From positions 8,954,014 through 9,018,013 of the forward strand of contig CP099854.1 of NCBI GenBank assembly GCA_030062745.1: 64,000 bases of DNA. Reading direction: 5' to 3'. Below are positions 20,832 through 32,758 of the stretch, piece by piece. Made by a program: the position numbers and the translations under genes. This DNA comes from Capitulum mitella (lineage: Eukaryota > Arthropoda > Thecostraca > Pollicipedomorpha > Pollicipedidae). The notes beneath the pieces are model-generated. The model had not been told where the DNA came from, searched no databases, and saw nothing but the letters and a program-made list of their open reading frames with translations. Within the stretch, counting starts at the first letter, position 1; every line of letters starts with the position of its first letter.

Positions 20832-22698
20832 GCAGTTACACTACGGATCAAAAATAAAAGTTGTAGTCTAAGGGGAAATATTGCCTTTTTTAAGGATCAT
20901 TTCCCTCACAGAATCACTTGCATGCAGTTGATGTATACTGCCAATTTTGTAGTCTACTGTAGTAATACAATAATAGCAATATATCCTTAACCAAGTCTTT
21001 TTAATCAAGAAGACTAGGCCTGCCGCTTATGAATCTACGAACTTGCAGGTTCCAGTCTTCTTCATCTTCTTCTGTGGCCATTTAGACATTGACATAGACA
21101 AATGTGCTGGATGAGCTCATCTGTTTTTCGATGTATGATGAGACATACTATGGCAACACCCACAGGAAAACAGTCATGCAAAATGATTGCGTTTATAAAA
21201 AGTTTACCATGTCCTACATATCAAGAATAATGCTGTTATGCCCCTTAACCCTCGCCCGTATAAAATAATGAGGACGTCTGGTGCTGCGACCCCCCGGCTA
21301 TTTTCCCATAGTGGGTCCCAGAGCGCCGCGGAAAAAGCCAGTGTGTCGCGCATGACGAGATCTCGCGACTGGTATCCCATTTTAAGGTCTCGGATCATCG
21401 GGAGGTATTTTTCAGCTTTAGGCACAGATTAACACCAAAGAATAAGTAATGATGAAAGGAAACGGATATCACAGTGTTTGTCGGTCAGTTATTCAATTAT
21501 GAGTCCATCTGTACCCCACATGATTGTGTTTCAACAATGGAATCCAATCCAGGTCATGCTAGGTCAGTCCTTGTCAAATGGGGTCGCCGGCTTAAATGCG
21601 TTCTTGGAGCCGCAGAAACATTTTTTTTTGTAAATAATAATATATGCTGAAGTCAAATGTAACATATGAATTAACCAAAACCATTGCTGAATGGCACACA
21701 AATGCCATCTTAGACCGCCCAAGGTTATTTTATGCTAATCACCTAGAATGATCTCGGATTAACCAAAACTGGTGACTTCGAAGTGTTTGCAGTCTTTTTG
21801 GGTTCCCATCCACCACAGAATCTAATTTCGGGTATGCCGCAATATTCTAGACTCGTCATCCTGCGGCCAGCGCCGCTCCGCCCGTCGAAACAAAGCTTTG
21901 TATTACCCTTTGTTCCGACGCATTGCGGCCCGATGCACAAAGCGCAGGCTTCACTGCATTCCACCCTTCGCTGATGAAATAAAAGATACCTTGCGCCAAA
22001 CTTCTGTCGCTCGCAGTGCCGGTTGAACTCTTCGCCACAAGTTTGGCGAACAGCAGCAGCGCTCGGCCGGCGCCGCCCGCCAGCGCCCGGCGACAGCCGA
22101 CTCAGCCGACGACGCCCGGCGGGCCGGTCTGTCCAACGCATATCGCGTCATAGACATTACACTACAACACTATTAGTGTCGTTTGTAACACGTATTTCTA
22201 TTTAACTTTGACGCGACGCTCGTAATAGCCATTTTAACGACAGAGAGTGTTTTACTGTCAATACAACACAACACACTGTAGTGATGGATTGTTAAGTGTT
22301 TGGTACGATGAGATGCAGAATTATTTGATTGCGCTACAGCCACAATTCCGATCTGGTTCTCTGCTAAAGTTCAATTATGCGTTTACCAGATGCATGTTTG
22401 GCCAATACTTAACACTCGCCTGCATTCGCTGTTTGGCCACCTTCGATAGTAAGCGGGGGTGGGCAGGGGCTCCACCACGCCATTTTGATTGAGGGTTATA
22501 GCACAGATGGCCTCAGAAGCCAATCTAGCAAACTACGGAAGTGCAGAATTTCGGTTACACTCATCGGATTTGTATTTTTACAGGTGCTAAGTTGTTTTTT
22601 TTAGAGTATTGCATGGATAGAATGCGCTTATATTTTGACGAACATGCAATGTAGCTTCCCTTTTGGATGAAAATCATTCAATGCGGTCGAGGGTCGGG

Positions 22699-22765
<67 letters not shown>

Positions 22766-24189
22766 GTATGTATCAGCATACCTCGATTCGTACCTCGACT
22801 CCGTGAGGTCACAAGTTTATTCCTAGATCAGGTGAGACTTCATGCTGGGGTACTATATATCATCAATTTCCATTTCTTAAATTAGTTTTCCTGACTTGAA
22901 AAAGACACATTTGGTATCAAATATGCTTAAAATTGTCTGTTTATCACATTTAGTGCCAAGAATTTGTAAAGGAACGATCTAAGGTCAAAAAGGATCATAT
23001 TCGGCCATTTACCTCGTTTGACCTTCAGAAGGCCATTGGCTTATCTAAACTGACCTGTTCCCAAGTGGACTTATATTCTGAATCGAATTCTTGCCCGTCA
23101 TCTGTCGTTTATGCATACCTATTGATAAGTAAAAAAAAAAAACATTTGGTGCAAAAATGGCTCTGCAAGTCTTCATTAATGAGATCATGGCTCAGTGACC
23201 CCATATGACATAGGGTCGCCTTTTATAAAACATTTGCAAGTAATTTAATGTCAGCTATGCCAAATTTGACGGCGCTGTCGTGCGCCGTTTTGCCGTAATC
23301 CCTGAAACATTGCTGTGAGAGCGATATTTCGCCGTCCCCGCGTCAACCGGCGTGAGACGGTGCGACCAAAAATACAGCCGACAGCGTCGTTAGATAGCCC
23401 TATAGCCGATCACTCTGGGGCATTGCTGGGGGTGGTATGAAACCCCTTGTCCGGCGAGAATTAATACTGTAGGCGAACTCATCGGAGGTCACGTCAGTGT
23501 TTTTCAGTTTCCATTCGATCCTATGAGACCCAATATACAGAACGTTTTTAATGGACCCAGAACGACATCTTTCAATCAATATCGACTCAAGCCACTGTTG
23601 GTGTACAAATCAGCATTATCGATTACATCAGGACAAATGGATCGATCAAAGATAAAAAAGAATGATGACCTCAGTTCATAATTTGAACCCAAGATGACCG
23701 TCACACAATTAAGGGCTGCTGTGCAAAGGCTACTGATACCATGCCATCTTGTTTAAGACTTAGTAGGACTGAGTTGTGTAAAATACTAACAATGTTTTTT
23801 ATCCGATGAGGACCACCGGGGCAACGTTATTTCCCCACGGCATGCCCGTGGAAAAGACGTCATAGGGCATCGACCTGTCACTAGAGGCTTTCAACGGATG
23901 GATTTACCCGTTATCCGCCCGTTACCCACGGGTAGGCCCGCGGATACGCATACAGTCATGCAAAATAACACGGGTAACGGGTGGGTAACAGGTACGCAGC
24001 TAACTTCTCGCGGCTTAAACTACGGATCAAAAATAAAAATTGTAGGCTAAACGGAAATATTGTATTTTTGTTTAAGAACCATTCCCTCACAGAATCACTT
24101 GCACGCAGCTGATGTATACTGCCAATTTTGTAGTCTACTGTAGTAATACTATAATAGCAATATGTCACTGACCAAGTCTTTTTAATCAA
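20832..24189 (+). repeat. Tandem unit C with the tail of its predecessor
   Basis: The tail of a unit resumes at 20835 (CTACGGATCAAAAATAAAAG) after the transposon cluster. A new unit starts at 21485 and runs to 24189, where it stops abruptly at the edge of segment D1. (TA)n lies at 22701-22759. The empty TTAA site, CTTGTTTAAGACTTAG, is at 23750. The last 700 bp share diagnostic variants with unit 5 (GAGACCCAATATACAG, CAAAGGCTACTGATACCATG) and not with units 1-4. Confidence 0.78.
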
Positions 24190-24299
24190 GAAGTTTATTA
24201 TTAAATTTAGTTGGTTAGTTTAGTTCATTATTAAGTTTATTATTAAATGCCGTCGCCATACGGGTTAAAAAATTAACGCACACAGATTTGGATAAGTAG

Positions 24300-25046
24300 G
24301 TCTCACTAGTTCGTATTTCTTGGAGTTATTAGTCAATATGGTTTGCCGTGCTGATTTTGGAAAGATTCAGGATGTGCAATCTATACAGTTGGTGAGGCTT
24401 TATTCAGACAAGCTCGTTCCTTAGCCAAACATGCGATTTTAATAAACGTTTTGAACTCATGGATATCATTAGCCACTTCGAGAGCGAGTTCTGTCATTTT
24501 CTGTTCTTTCCAAGTCATTCGTCGCGGATTTCGACGGCGGTACATTTTTGCTCCCTATAGTCATTGGTGACCTTACCCCTAGCCAGTAATGGGTGCTCAA
24601 TGACTGGAGGTCAATTATACTTGGCTAAATAACAATCGATGTTAGTTCCCATCACCCTAAACCCAAAATGCCCGAAAAAGTGAGTTTCTGACAACATGGC
24701 GGTATGTCTTAAAACTGGGCTTCATCGTAGGTCCATGGCCCGGCCGCTCCCGAAAAATCCAAGATAACAGATTTGTTGCGGCTCTCAAGGCCCCTAATTC
24801 CAGGGAGTTTTGTTTGGATATCTTGTGTTTGTAGCTACGAGGAGGGAGCTAAGTTTTTTCGGACATAGGTTTCTTTGACTTGTCGCAGGTCACAGACTTC
24901 ATCTGACTTGAACTCGAAATTTACACCCAAGGCGTAAAAAGACCAATGAAAGGGCATTCAAAATTTCGTGCTGCTGCGTTTTTCGTCTTCTCGCATGGAC
25001 GAAAAAACCTTTGGGTGGTGGTCACTCCCTGAGCCCTGCAGGATGA
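24300..25046. mobile_element. Diverged relative of family 2 (interior only)
   Basis: The order of motifs follows the interior of the 17360 element: a TTGGTGAGGCTTTATTC block, GCGAGTTCTGTCATTTTCT, TTTCGACGGCGGTACATTTT, then a GACGAAAAAACC block near the end. Clear TTAA termini are missing. The same relic is in D2. Confidence 0.55.
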
Positions 25047-26030
25047 GAATTAATTTATGGCTTTGGAAAACGACGTTACAATGCTGTCACTAGATGCTAA
25101 GTAAGAAACGTAGCGGTCGTGTTGGACGACGTGTCGCAAGTTGGCGTGACCATGAGTTGTGACTGTGAGTTGAAACAGCACAAGAAGAGCCAAATCTGCG
25201 TAAATACTACGATAGCATTGCTAGCGTCTAACCCTCATTATCATCAGTCTAGACATAACACCATATCCGAAAGCTACAAAATTCCACCAGGTTACTTTAG
25301 GATGGCTTTTCCTGTTCTTATCGCATGACACCAGATACATTTAACAGTGATTTTTAGTCTCATACCAGGTTCAAAGCTTCTACTTCTAGATTTGAATAAT
25401 TGCTTGCGCGATTGCCTGGGGTACCTTAACCCTATTCCCGTACTTTTGACGCTAGCACACATTTCCGTATGGGGGTAGTTGGATGGTAGCATTCCCCCCC
25501 CCCCCAAGATCTCAATGACGGTTAACGGTCTCAGTAACAGTAACGGTTCCGTCGTTTTCAACGGAATGTCACCGCTGTCAATCTTTTTCACAGTGCGCTC
25601 GACAGCGACGAGCACGGCGTACTCCGTCGAATGTTTTGGCCTGCAGGCTTACTGAGACAAACTAAGTGGGTGACATTCCTGGAGATACACAGACAGTTCA
25701 CTGCAGGCCGCTTGTTCCTGAGTTCTGGACAAAACACTGAGCATGGAAATAGGCCTGTTATTTGAGGGGGTGAAAGATCTCCAGATATCAAAATCGAAAC
25801 GACACACGCGACTTTTCATTGCTCCGGGAATACTTAAGTCTTACTCAAATATTCCTTTCTTATTCTTATTATATTCTTATTATATTCCTACTTAAGTATA
25901 CTTAAGTCAATACTTAAGTCACAAGTGACAAATTTATGAGTCGCAAAAGGTGAGGCCCAATGGCTACACGGAGAACATTCTCGTACAGCTGCAAGCGAGA
26001 CGTCGTGAAGGCCCACGGCACACGAAGAGG

Positions 26031-26606
26031 TCACGCATCTGATACAGGCGAGCAGTTCAGAGAGCGTGGCTGACGTGACGGTGCAACGGCCACGGTCGGC
26101 GGTCGAGGGCACTTCTGTCCGCTGGTGATGTGGTCGCGAAGACTGGCAGCTACGCGGGAGCCGCCGGAGGCAGAGTAGCGATTGAAGCTGTCAGCCGCCG
26201 CCTCTGCATTCGCGGGGCTCACTGTCGATGCACTTTCAGGCGGTGTCGCGCTCGACGTGAACTTTCGAAAGGTCGGCCGGAAACCGCGCCGGCCGCCGGC
26301 CGCCGTCTCATCGCACAAGAAGTCGCATCCGGGCGCGAATACGGTTAAACTGCGGCACTGCATAGCTTCCACTCGTGACACAAGATCCCTGAAAAACACT
26401 CCGGTTTTTGGTATGATGTTGCGTTGCTTCTTTCCAGTGCATGCCATAGCACACCCGCGCCCGGTCACCCGTGGCCGTCGCCTCGAGTCGCCCAGCGCTG
26501 TAATCGCGTCACGACATGTTTCCGGAGGCCACTGTTTACCCACGTGCAGCCATGGCCGGCGGCGGTGCCGGGCGGGACTCTGAGGGGAACCCCTGACAGC
26601 CATCAT
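26031..26606 (-). CDS. Hypothetical 191-aa frame in a GC-rich island (doubtful)
   Basis: A frame open for 191 codons, starting with two ATGs, lies in GC-rich sequence and stays open in the D2 copy (48727-49302). I recognise no domain. It is rich in Arg, Ser, Pro and Ala with no membrane segment. The few differences between the two copies all seem to change the amino acid (Gly/Asp, Thr/Ala, Gly/Ala, Ala/Ser twice, Val/Ala), which argues against purifying selection. Other frames on the opposite strand are equally open. Likely a by-product of GC-rich sequence, or part of a CpG-island promoter and first exon. Confidence 0.2.
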   Translation of the reverse strand: MMAVRGSPQSPARHRRRPWLHVGKQWPPETCRDAITALGDSRRRPRVTGRGCAMACTGKKQRNIIPKTGVFFRDLVSRVEAMQCRSLTVFAPGCDFLCDETAAGGRRGFRPTFRKFTSSATPPESASTVSPANAEAAADSFNRYSASGGSRVAASLRDHITSGQKCPRPPTVAVAPSRQPRSLNCSPVSDA

Positions 26607-26635
26607 GGCTGCAGACCCCCCGCGCTCCGCTCTGC

Positions 26636-26661
26636 CCCGCCCCGCCCCGCCCCGCCCCGCC
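26636..26661. promoter_or_regulatory. Tandem GC boxes (CCCCG)n
   Basis: Five consecutive CCCCGCC steps form overlapping Sp1-type GC boxes inside a GC-rich island of roughly 26040-26860, repeated in D2 at 49332-49357. An AATAAA follows at 26904. This could mark a promoter, but no transcript can be assigned. Confidence 0.4.
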
Positions 26662-27640
26662 AGGCATCACGGCAGCGGGGGCCCACACCTTCCTCGCCGT
26701 CAGACACTCCAGCTGCAGACAGACCGCCACGCCACTATCGCGATAACTGCCGCCGGCCGAGCCGCTGGCCGAGCGACGCGGCAGCTCGGCTCTGGGTCCA
26801 GCATGGGCAGATCCACGATTTCGTCAAAGGGGGCAGGGGACAAATGGTGAACGCGGTGCCCCATCTCGGTCGTTCCCTCCCCATTTTCTGTTGCTGAAAT
26901 GTGAATAAACGTCGATCTGCTCGGGTTCAGTAGCAATGTTTGATGGAATTTTGCGTTTCTTTCTATATAAAGTAACAAAAAAGTTTCATGCGCGTCACCT
27001 TATCTGAAAGAGTTTTACGTTTTGTTCCCCTACAAAGTGGCCGAAACATGAAAACAACGACGGGATTTCAGGTGGCTGCGTCCGTCCCTCTCTTTGAAAT
27101 GTGTCTGCAAATGTTTGAAATGTGTGACCTTTGATGACTTTGACCCTTATTGACCCTGGCTTTGGTCTTGGTACATCCATCACTTACGTCCGACGTCGCG
27201 TGATTGTGTTCAAGCGGTAATGTTGGGTACAACGCTAGTCATTTCACAAAGTTCCAATTTGTCAGCGACAACCGTCGTTTTCGTTATGTTTGCCTGACTT
27301 CAAATGCTGGAAATTTCAATCATTGTCGGCTGATTTTCAATTTTTCTGCGTCAATCGACAAGTTCTTCAGTTGCCATAAACGTCACAAAGTGGCAGCAAC
27401 CAGCTCTAACCCGTTCCCGAGATACTCAAGAAAAACAGGCGGGGGGCACAAAAAGACACCCTTTCCGTGCGCGTGTTGGGAAGATTCCCTCTCCGTGCGT
27501 ATTTTCACTCATGGGTGCCGAGTAAACGGATATTCACTCACGAACCAATGGTCACGAAGACCATTTTACAAAAAACAAAAAAAAACATAGATAAATAGCC
27601 CAGTGTCAGCAGAACAACGAACAATGACACACTTATTCGC

Positions 27641-28200
27641 TTAACCCTATTCCCGGAGGGCTACACGGTATGGCCGATTCCCGGCGCGGGGGGGTGGATT
27701 CGAGCCCCCTGAAACCTCGAGAACTACACATCCGATTTTACTGCAACAGGCGGCAATTGATTTGCGATGACGTAAACTACGCTTTTAAAAAAGGAGCTTT
27801 CAAAATTTTGGCGCGAGAATTGCCGTGTCTTTAACTCAACGTCTCGGCGTATATATTCAACAGATCTGGGAAATTAGACGTGTTTCGACATCCGCGGACC
27901 TTTATTTGTGCGCTGGTGCCTTTACCTATGCGTTATTAGTCACAGCCCTTGAGATTCAGGCCATTTCTCGGTCTCATGCAGTCGGCTATGAGAAAACATA
28001 TATAGGGCGTAAATTGCTTACATATCATCTAAAACTAAAAAATGAGACCAGTTTCGAGTTCTACTGGTCACAAGCTTTCCAACGGTATGCTTATTTTTGT
28101 CGTGCGACCAACCGTTCGTGAGTTAGAAAGGGGGCGGCCAACTGCCCCCCCCCCCCAGTCGCGCATGTTCGAAACCGACCGACGGTCGTGCGCGGGTTAA
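27641..28200. mobile_element. Composite TTAA element: family 1 end joined to family 2 end
   Basis: The left terminus, TTAACCCTATTCCCGGAGGG, is the family 1 right end read outward. About 170 bp in, near CAAAATTTTGG, the sequence switches to family 2 (GTGTCTTTAACTCAACG onward, reverse orientation) and finishes with the family 2 terminus GGTCGTGCGCGGGTTAA. Both outer ends keep TTAA. The same 560-bp structure is in D2 at 50337-50895, so it predates that duplication. A plus-strand frame of up to 98 codons (27825-28121) mirrors the frame in the 17360 element. Confidence 0.75.
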
Positions 28201-29480
28201 GACAGCTGAAGCATGCATGACGTGAAACGGTCATTCATTACGGAAACTGAACCCGTCACCGCCTGGGGGTGTCAAATAGAGCACCCCCCACAGTTTTTTG
28301 TGAGTAGCATCTGAACCAGTAAAGACAGCCCAACCAAACTTTCAATAGCTATTATTCAATCAGTTCTACACATTTCGACACCAAAACCATTGTAATGCTA
28401 GGTGAGGTCATAGAGATATGACGTCATAAATGAACCCTTGCATGCATGTTTTCAGCTCTTCGGGCGGTGACGCGAACATGCTTGGTTTTTTTATAATATT
28501 CTCGAATACATTGTATAGACTATCTGGATTTATATTAGACATGGTCCCCGAAAGGATATGCAACCGTGGCACGTCAACATTAAAGGTCATGGTAGGTCAC
28601 ATGCATGATGACAGTTGGACTGATTTGCATTGAGGGTGATGAAAGTGGTTGCCGCTGACCTTCTCCGTCGTTCAAGCCAGACAAGCAAATACCCTTCAAC
28701 AAAGCTCGCTAAATGCAACGTGAGGTCATGTCAGGTCACGTCATAGGCTGATGTCAAAACCAAAGAAATACATAGTTGTCTGTGGAAAACTGTTCAGTGG
28801 TAGCAACGAAGCACTATTGTTCCTAGTCACAAAAGGAAAAATGACTTCATGACCTGACCTGGCTTTACCTTGACCCGATAAGAAGCACAAAGAGTAAATT
28901 TCATTGACAGGAGATGTCGTTTCAGTTCTGTACTTACGCGGTTAACAATCTCAGCGAGTAATGGTTGCTCTTTGTCAGGAAGAGTAATGCAACTTTATCT
29001 AACCTAGCCTATAATGACCTTGACTGGATGAAAAACAGGTAATGCGAAAGTGATCATCAGAAGGTTTCACGTCTGTTCTTTTCGTCAAACAGCTGTGAGT
29101 TAGTATCAATCTTTAGCATGTGAAGTAAAACCAGTATTTCACCTGACCTAGGCTGACCTCGACCGGACACTTTTTTACACTTTGGCATACGTATGATGTA
29201 GAAGATTGTGACATTTCGTTTGGTACCCAGTTGAAGGCTCTTAGACCAGTGTTGCCGATGATATGGTGTACAGACCGGAGTCAATTTTTCTGACGTCATG
29301 CGTTTTGCGTGCCGTGTAACGTCACCAGTCACGTGACCAGGGCTAACATAGTATTTTGTGAATCGCAAGACTCAGGGCTATCGACTGGTGGTAGACCGAT
29401 TCAGGTCTGACAACTAGATCCTGAGATAACAGGAGGGGAGGATGCCCTTTCTGACAGCCCCAGTCGGTCACAGTTGTAAA
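28201..29480. repeat. Diverged GGTCA-rich repeat, transposon-like
   Basis: It contains ACCCGTCACCGCCTGGGGG near the left edge, a GAGATATGACGTCATAAATG block, and many AGGTCA/TGACCT half-sites. The same motif order appears at 55466-56020, where the left end is TTAACCCGCGACATC. I read both as old members of a third TTAA-associated family. A 103-codon minus-strand frame (29368-29057), identical in D2, has no recognisable domain. Confidence 0.45.
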
Positions 29481-29937
29481 AACATGCCGGGCGGTGCCAG
29501 GTTATTATACGGCGTTATCTATCTACCGACCTTGCACCGATGAAGTGTTAGCTAAGATCTGGTAAGCGCGCAGGGAAAACTTATAAGAATAGCTAGCGTG
29601 TTGCGGCCGGCTGCACATCACTACGAGTCAGTGAGAAGAAAACATATAGGATACGAACATTAGAGGGAGAAGGCCGAGTTTTAGTCATCAAGCAGACAAA
29701 GTTAAGTCGTGCTCCCCGGCCTGGCCCTGCCTTAGCGAATTCCGAGGACTAACAACCGACACGCTGCGAGATTCTCGTCGAGAAAGTTCGCAGCCCCGAA
29801 ACTGCACCAGGCGAACGAAGCTGCCAAATGGGCCGCGGTGCGGCGGGCTGCTTTCCCGAGATTCAATGCTGATCGGATGAACAAAGCTGAAAAGCGTGAA
29901 GACTCCCTATTGTCGAGCTGACCAGACGTCAAGCTGA

Positions 29938-30133
29938 TGACGAGTGAGGGCGACGCGGATGCCGGAGCGACATCGACGTCTCGACTGGTCGCAACTAAGG
30001 CCCCCGGGCGATGTCGTCCAAGACAGCCAGCGATACAAAGCCTCCGGGCCTCGGGACACTGGCCGACCTCGGCTGCATGCCGCCGGCGAACGAGGACGAT
30101 TCGACGCAGTTCAGCTTCCTCTCCAGACGCTAG
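29938..30133 (+). other. Short open frame near the end of D1, frame-shifted relative to D2
   Basis: In D1 a 40-codon frame starts at 30011 (MSSKTASDTKPPGLGTL) and ends ANEDDSTQFSFLSRR before a TAG. In D2 the same tail is instead in frame with an earlier ATG (MTSEGDADAG, 52635), because ACACTGG reads ACACTCGG there. Either one copy has an assembly error or neither is coding. No homologue recognised. Confidence 0.2.
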
Positions 30134-30235
30134 TGTTTAGTCTCGGGCTGCAGCGGCCGGAGGCGGGACTCTGAAGGGAAGTTCCTGCTCTACCGAAACG
30201 ATCTGCGGCACTGCCGCACCGCTGCAGACGATGCA

Positions 30236-30735
30236 NNNNNNNNNNNNNNNNNNNNNNNNNNNNNNNNNNNNNNNNNNNNNNNNNNNNNNNNNNNNNNNNN
30301 NNNNNNNNNNNNNNNNNNNNNNNNNNNNNNNNNNNNNNNNNNNNNNNNNNNNNNNNNNNNNNNNNNNNNNNNNNNNNNNNNNNNNNNNNNNNNNNNNNNN
30401 NNNNNNNNNNNNNNNNNNNNNNNNNNNNNNNNNNNNNNNNNNNNNNNNNNNNNNNNNNNNNNNNNNNNNNNNNNNNNNNNNNNNNNNNNNNNNNNNNNNN
30501 NNNNNNNNNNNNNNNNNNNNNNNNNNNNNNNNNNNNNNNNNNNNNNNNNNNNNNNNNNNNNNNNNNNNNNNNNNNNNNNNNNNNNNNNNNNNNNNNNNNN
30601 NNNNNNNNNNNNNNNNNNNNNNNNNNNNNNNNNNNNNNNNNNNNNNNNNNNNNNNNNNNNNNNNNNNNNNNNNNNNNNNNNNNNNNNNNNNNNNNNNNNN
30701 NNNNNNNNNNNNNNNNNNNNNNNNNNNNNNNNNNN
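30236..30735. other. Assembly gap, 500 N
   Basis: Exactly 500 Ns, so probably a placeholder of unknown true size. It separates D1 from the cadherin fragment. Frames that run through it are artefacts. Confidence 0.98.
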
Positions 30736-30882
30736 GGTTCGACTGAAGGCCTCGAGTGACAAGGCCATAGCTGATATAGCTTTGTAAGAATCTTCGGACA
30801 GAAACATACATCCACCATGTGGCAGAAGGCGCGTGACCTGCGGACGACAGCACCAACGGACGCCACTGCCTGCGGCACTCAC

Positions 30883-31066
30883 TTCGGCGACGATGGTGAA
30901 GCGGTAGGTCTTCTTCACGGCGAGTCCAGCTGCCTCTTCAGCTTCAGCTGGGCGGTGTAGGTGGCGGGACCGTCTCTCGCGTGCTGCGCGGCGGTCAGGC
31001 TGAATGTGTCGTCCTTGTCGATCAGGCGGAATTTCAGCTTGTTGTTGTTGAGGTCCGGATCCGCGT
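30883..31066 (-). pseudogene. Cadherin ectodomain exon, one-base frameshift
   Basis: Read on the minus strand, an acceptor CTTTTCCACAG ends at 31067. The exon continues to the donor GAA|GTGAGT (GT at 30882-30881), giving 184 nt. It encodes DADPDLNNNKLKFRLID and later TYTAQLKLKRQLD, then in another frame KKTYRFTIVAE. This is the pattern of a cadherin repeat: calcium-binding D-x-D and N-N early, L-D near the centre, and the Y-x-F-x-I-x-A-E strand next to the repeat boundary. Cadherins are membrane proteins for calcium-dependent adhesion. A single base is missing around 30922-30926; without it a TGA follows at 30917-30915. The frameshift may be real decay or a sequencing error beside the gap. 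No other cadherin exon is visible in the window. Confidence 0.72.
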
Positions 31067-31154
31067 CTGTGGAAAAGCGACCGGATTCCGTTTTTTTTTC
31101 GGCGGCGATTTTGGCTATCGTGGCCGTCTAGCGTAGCGAGGTCGCGCCCCGAGG

Positions 31155-32367
31155 TCAATTATTCGATTATGAGTCCATCTGTACCCCACATGATTGTGTT
31201 TCAACAATGGAGTCCAATCCAGGTCATGCTAGGTCAGTCCTTGTCAAATGGGGTCGTCGGCTCAAATGCGTTCTTGGAGCCGCAGAAACATTCTTTTTTT
31301 GTAAATAATAATAGACGCTGAAGTCAAATGTAACATATGAATTAACCAAAACCATTGCTGAATGGCACACAAATGCCATCTTAGACCACCCAAGGTTATC
31401 TTAAGCCAATCACCTAGAATGATCTCGGATTAACCAAAAACTGGTGACTTCGAAGTGTTTGCAGTCTTTTTGGGTTGACATCCAACACAGAATCTAATTT
31501 CGGGTATGCCGCAATATTCCAGACTCGTCACCCCTTCGCCGCTCCGCCCGTCGAAACAAAAACGCTTTGTATTACCCCTTTGTTCCGACGCATGGCGGCC
31601 CGACGCCCAAAGCGCAGGCTTCACTGCATTCCATCCTTCGCTGATGAAATAAAAGATACCTTGCGCCAAACTTCTATCGCTCGCGGCGCCGGTGGAACTC
31701 TTCGCCACAAGTCTGGCGAACAGCCGCAGCGCTCGGACGGCGCCGCCCGCCAGCGCCCGGCGGCAGCCGACTCAGCCGACGACGCCCGGCGGGCCGGTCT
31801 GTCCAACGCATATCGCGTCATAGACACTACACTACAACACTATTAGTGCCGTTTGTAGCACGTCTTTCTTTTTAACTTTGATGCGACGCTCGCCATAACC
31901 ATTTTAAAGACAGAGAATGTTTTACTGTCAATACAACACAACACACTGTTGTGATGGATTGTTAAGTGTTTGGCACGATGAGATGCAGAATTATTTGATT
32001 GCGCTACAGCCACAATTCCGATCTGGTTCTCTGCTAAAGTTCAATTATGCGTTCACCAGATGCATGTTTGGCCAATACTTAACACTCACCTGCATTCGCT
32101 GTTTGGCCACCTTTCGATAGTAAGCGGGGTTGGGCAGGGGCTCCACCACGCCATTTTGATTGAGGGTTATAGCACAGATGGCCTCAGAAGCCAATCTAAC
32201 AAACTACAGAAGTGCGGAATTTCGGTTACACTCATCGGATTTGTATTTTTACAGGTGCTAGGTTGTTTTTTACAGTATTGCATGGATAGAATGCGCTTGT
32301 ATTTTGACGAACATGCAATGTAGCTTCCCTTTTGGATGAAAATCATTTAATGCGGTCGAGGGTCGGG

Positions 32368-32410
<43 letters not shown>

Positions 32411-32711
32411 CATACCTCGATTCGACTCCACCACGTCATTTTGATTGGGGGTTATAGCACAGATTGTCTCAGAAGCCAATCTACAAAACTGCAAAAGTGC
32501 AGAATTTCGGTTACACTCATTGGATTTGTATTTTTACAGGTGTTAGGTCGTTTTTTACAGTATTGCATGGATAGAATGCGCTTATATTTTGACAAACCTG
32601 CAATGTAATTTCCCTTTTGGATGAAAATCATTCAGTGTGGGTGTAGGTCGGGATTTGATATCTATATATCTAATAACACATAGATATACATATATACATA
32701 TACATACATAC

Positions 32712-32758
<47 letters not shown>

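Larger units (their letters stand above)
24190..30235 (+). repeat. Segment D1, first copy of a 6-kb segmental duplication
   Basis: It matches D2 (46974-52932) nearly base for base and in the same orientation. Both copies begin right after the same truncation point of the tandem array. D1 has an 80-bp expansion of CTTAAGT/TTATTC-type sequence at about 25840-25920 that D2 lacks. D1 ends at the assembly gap. In order it holds a family 2-related stretch, a GC-rich open region, a composite TTAA element and a diverged GGTCA-rich repeat. Confidence 0.88.

Noticed and set aside
27825-28121. Frame containing LEIQAISRSHAVG shared by the 17488-17703 and D copies
   Set aside because: It lies in non-autonomous transposon sequence; copies differ by frame-changing indels, and its conservation equals that of the surrounding DNA.
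30111-31158. Frames of 171-322 codons spanning the gap
   Set aside because: They exist only because Ns contain no stop codons.
31917-32120. Plus-strand frame beginning MFYCQYNTTHC, present in every tandem unit (13426, 22247, 35448, 38675, 41888, 45047)
   Set aside because: Its length varies from 67 to 134 codons with single-base indels, and most copy differences change amino acids. It is open because the DNA is a recent repeat; there is no sign of selection.
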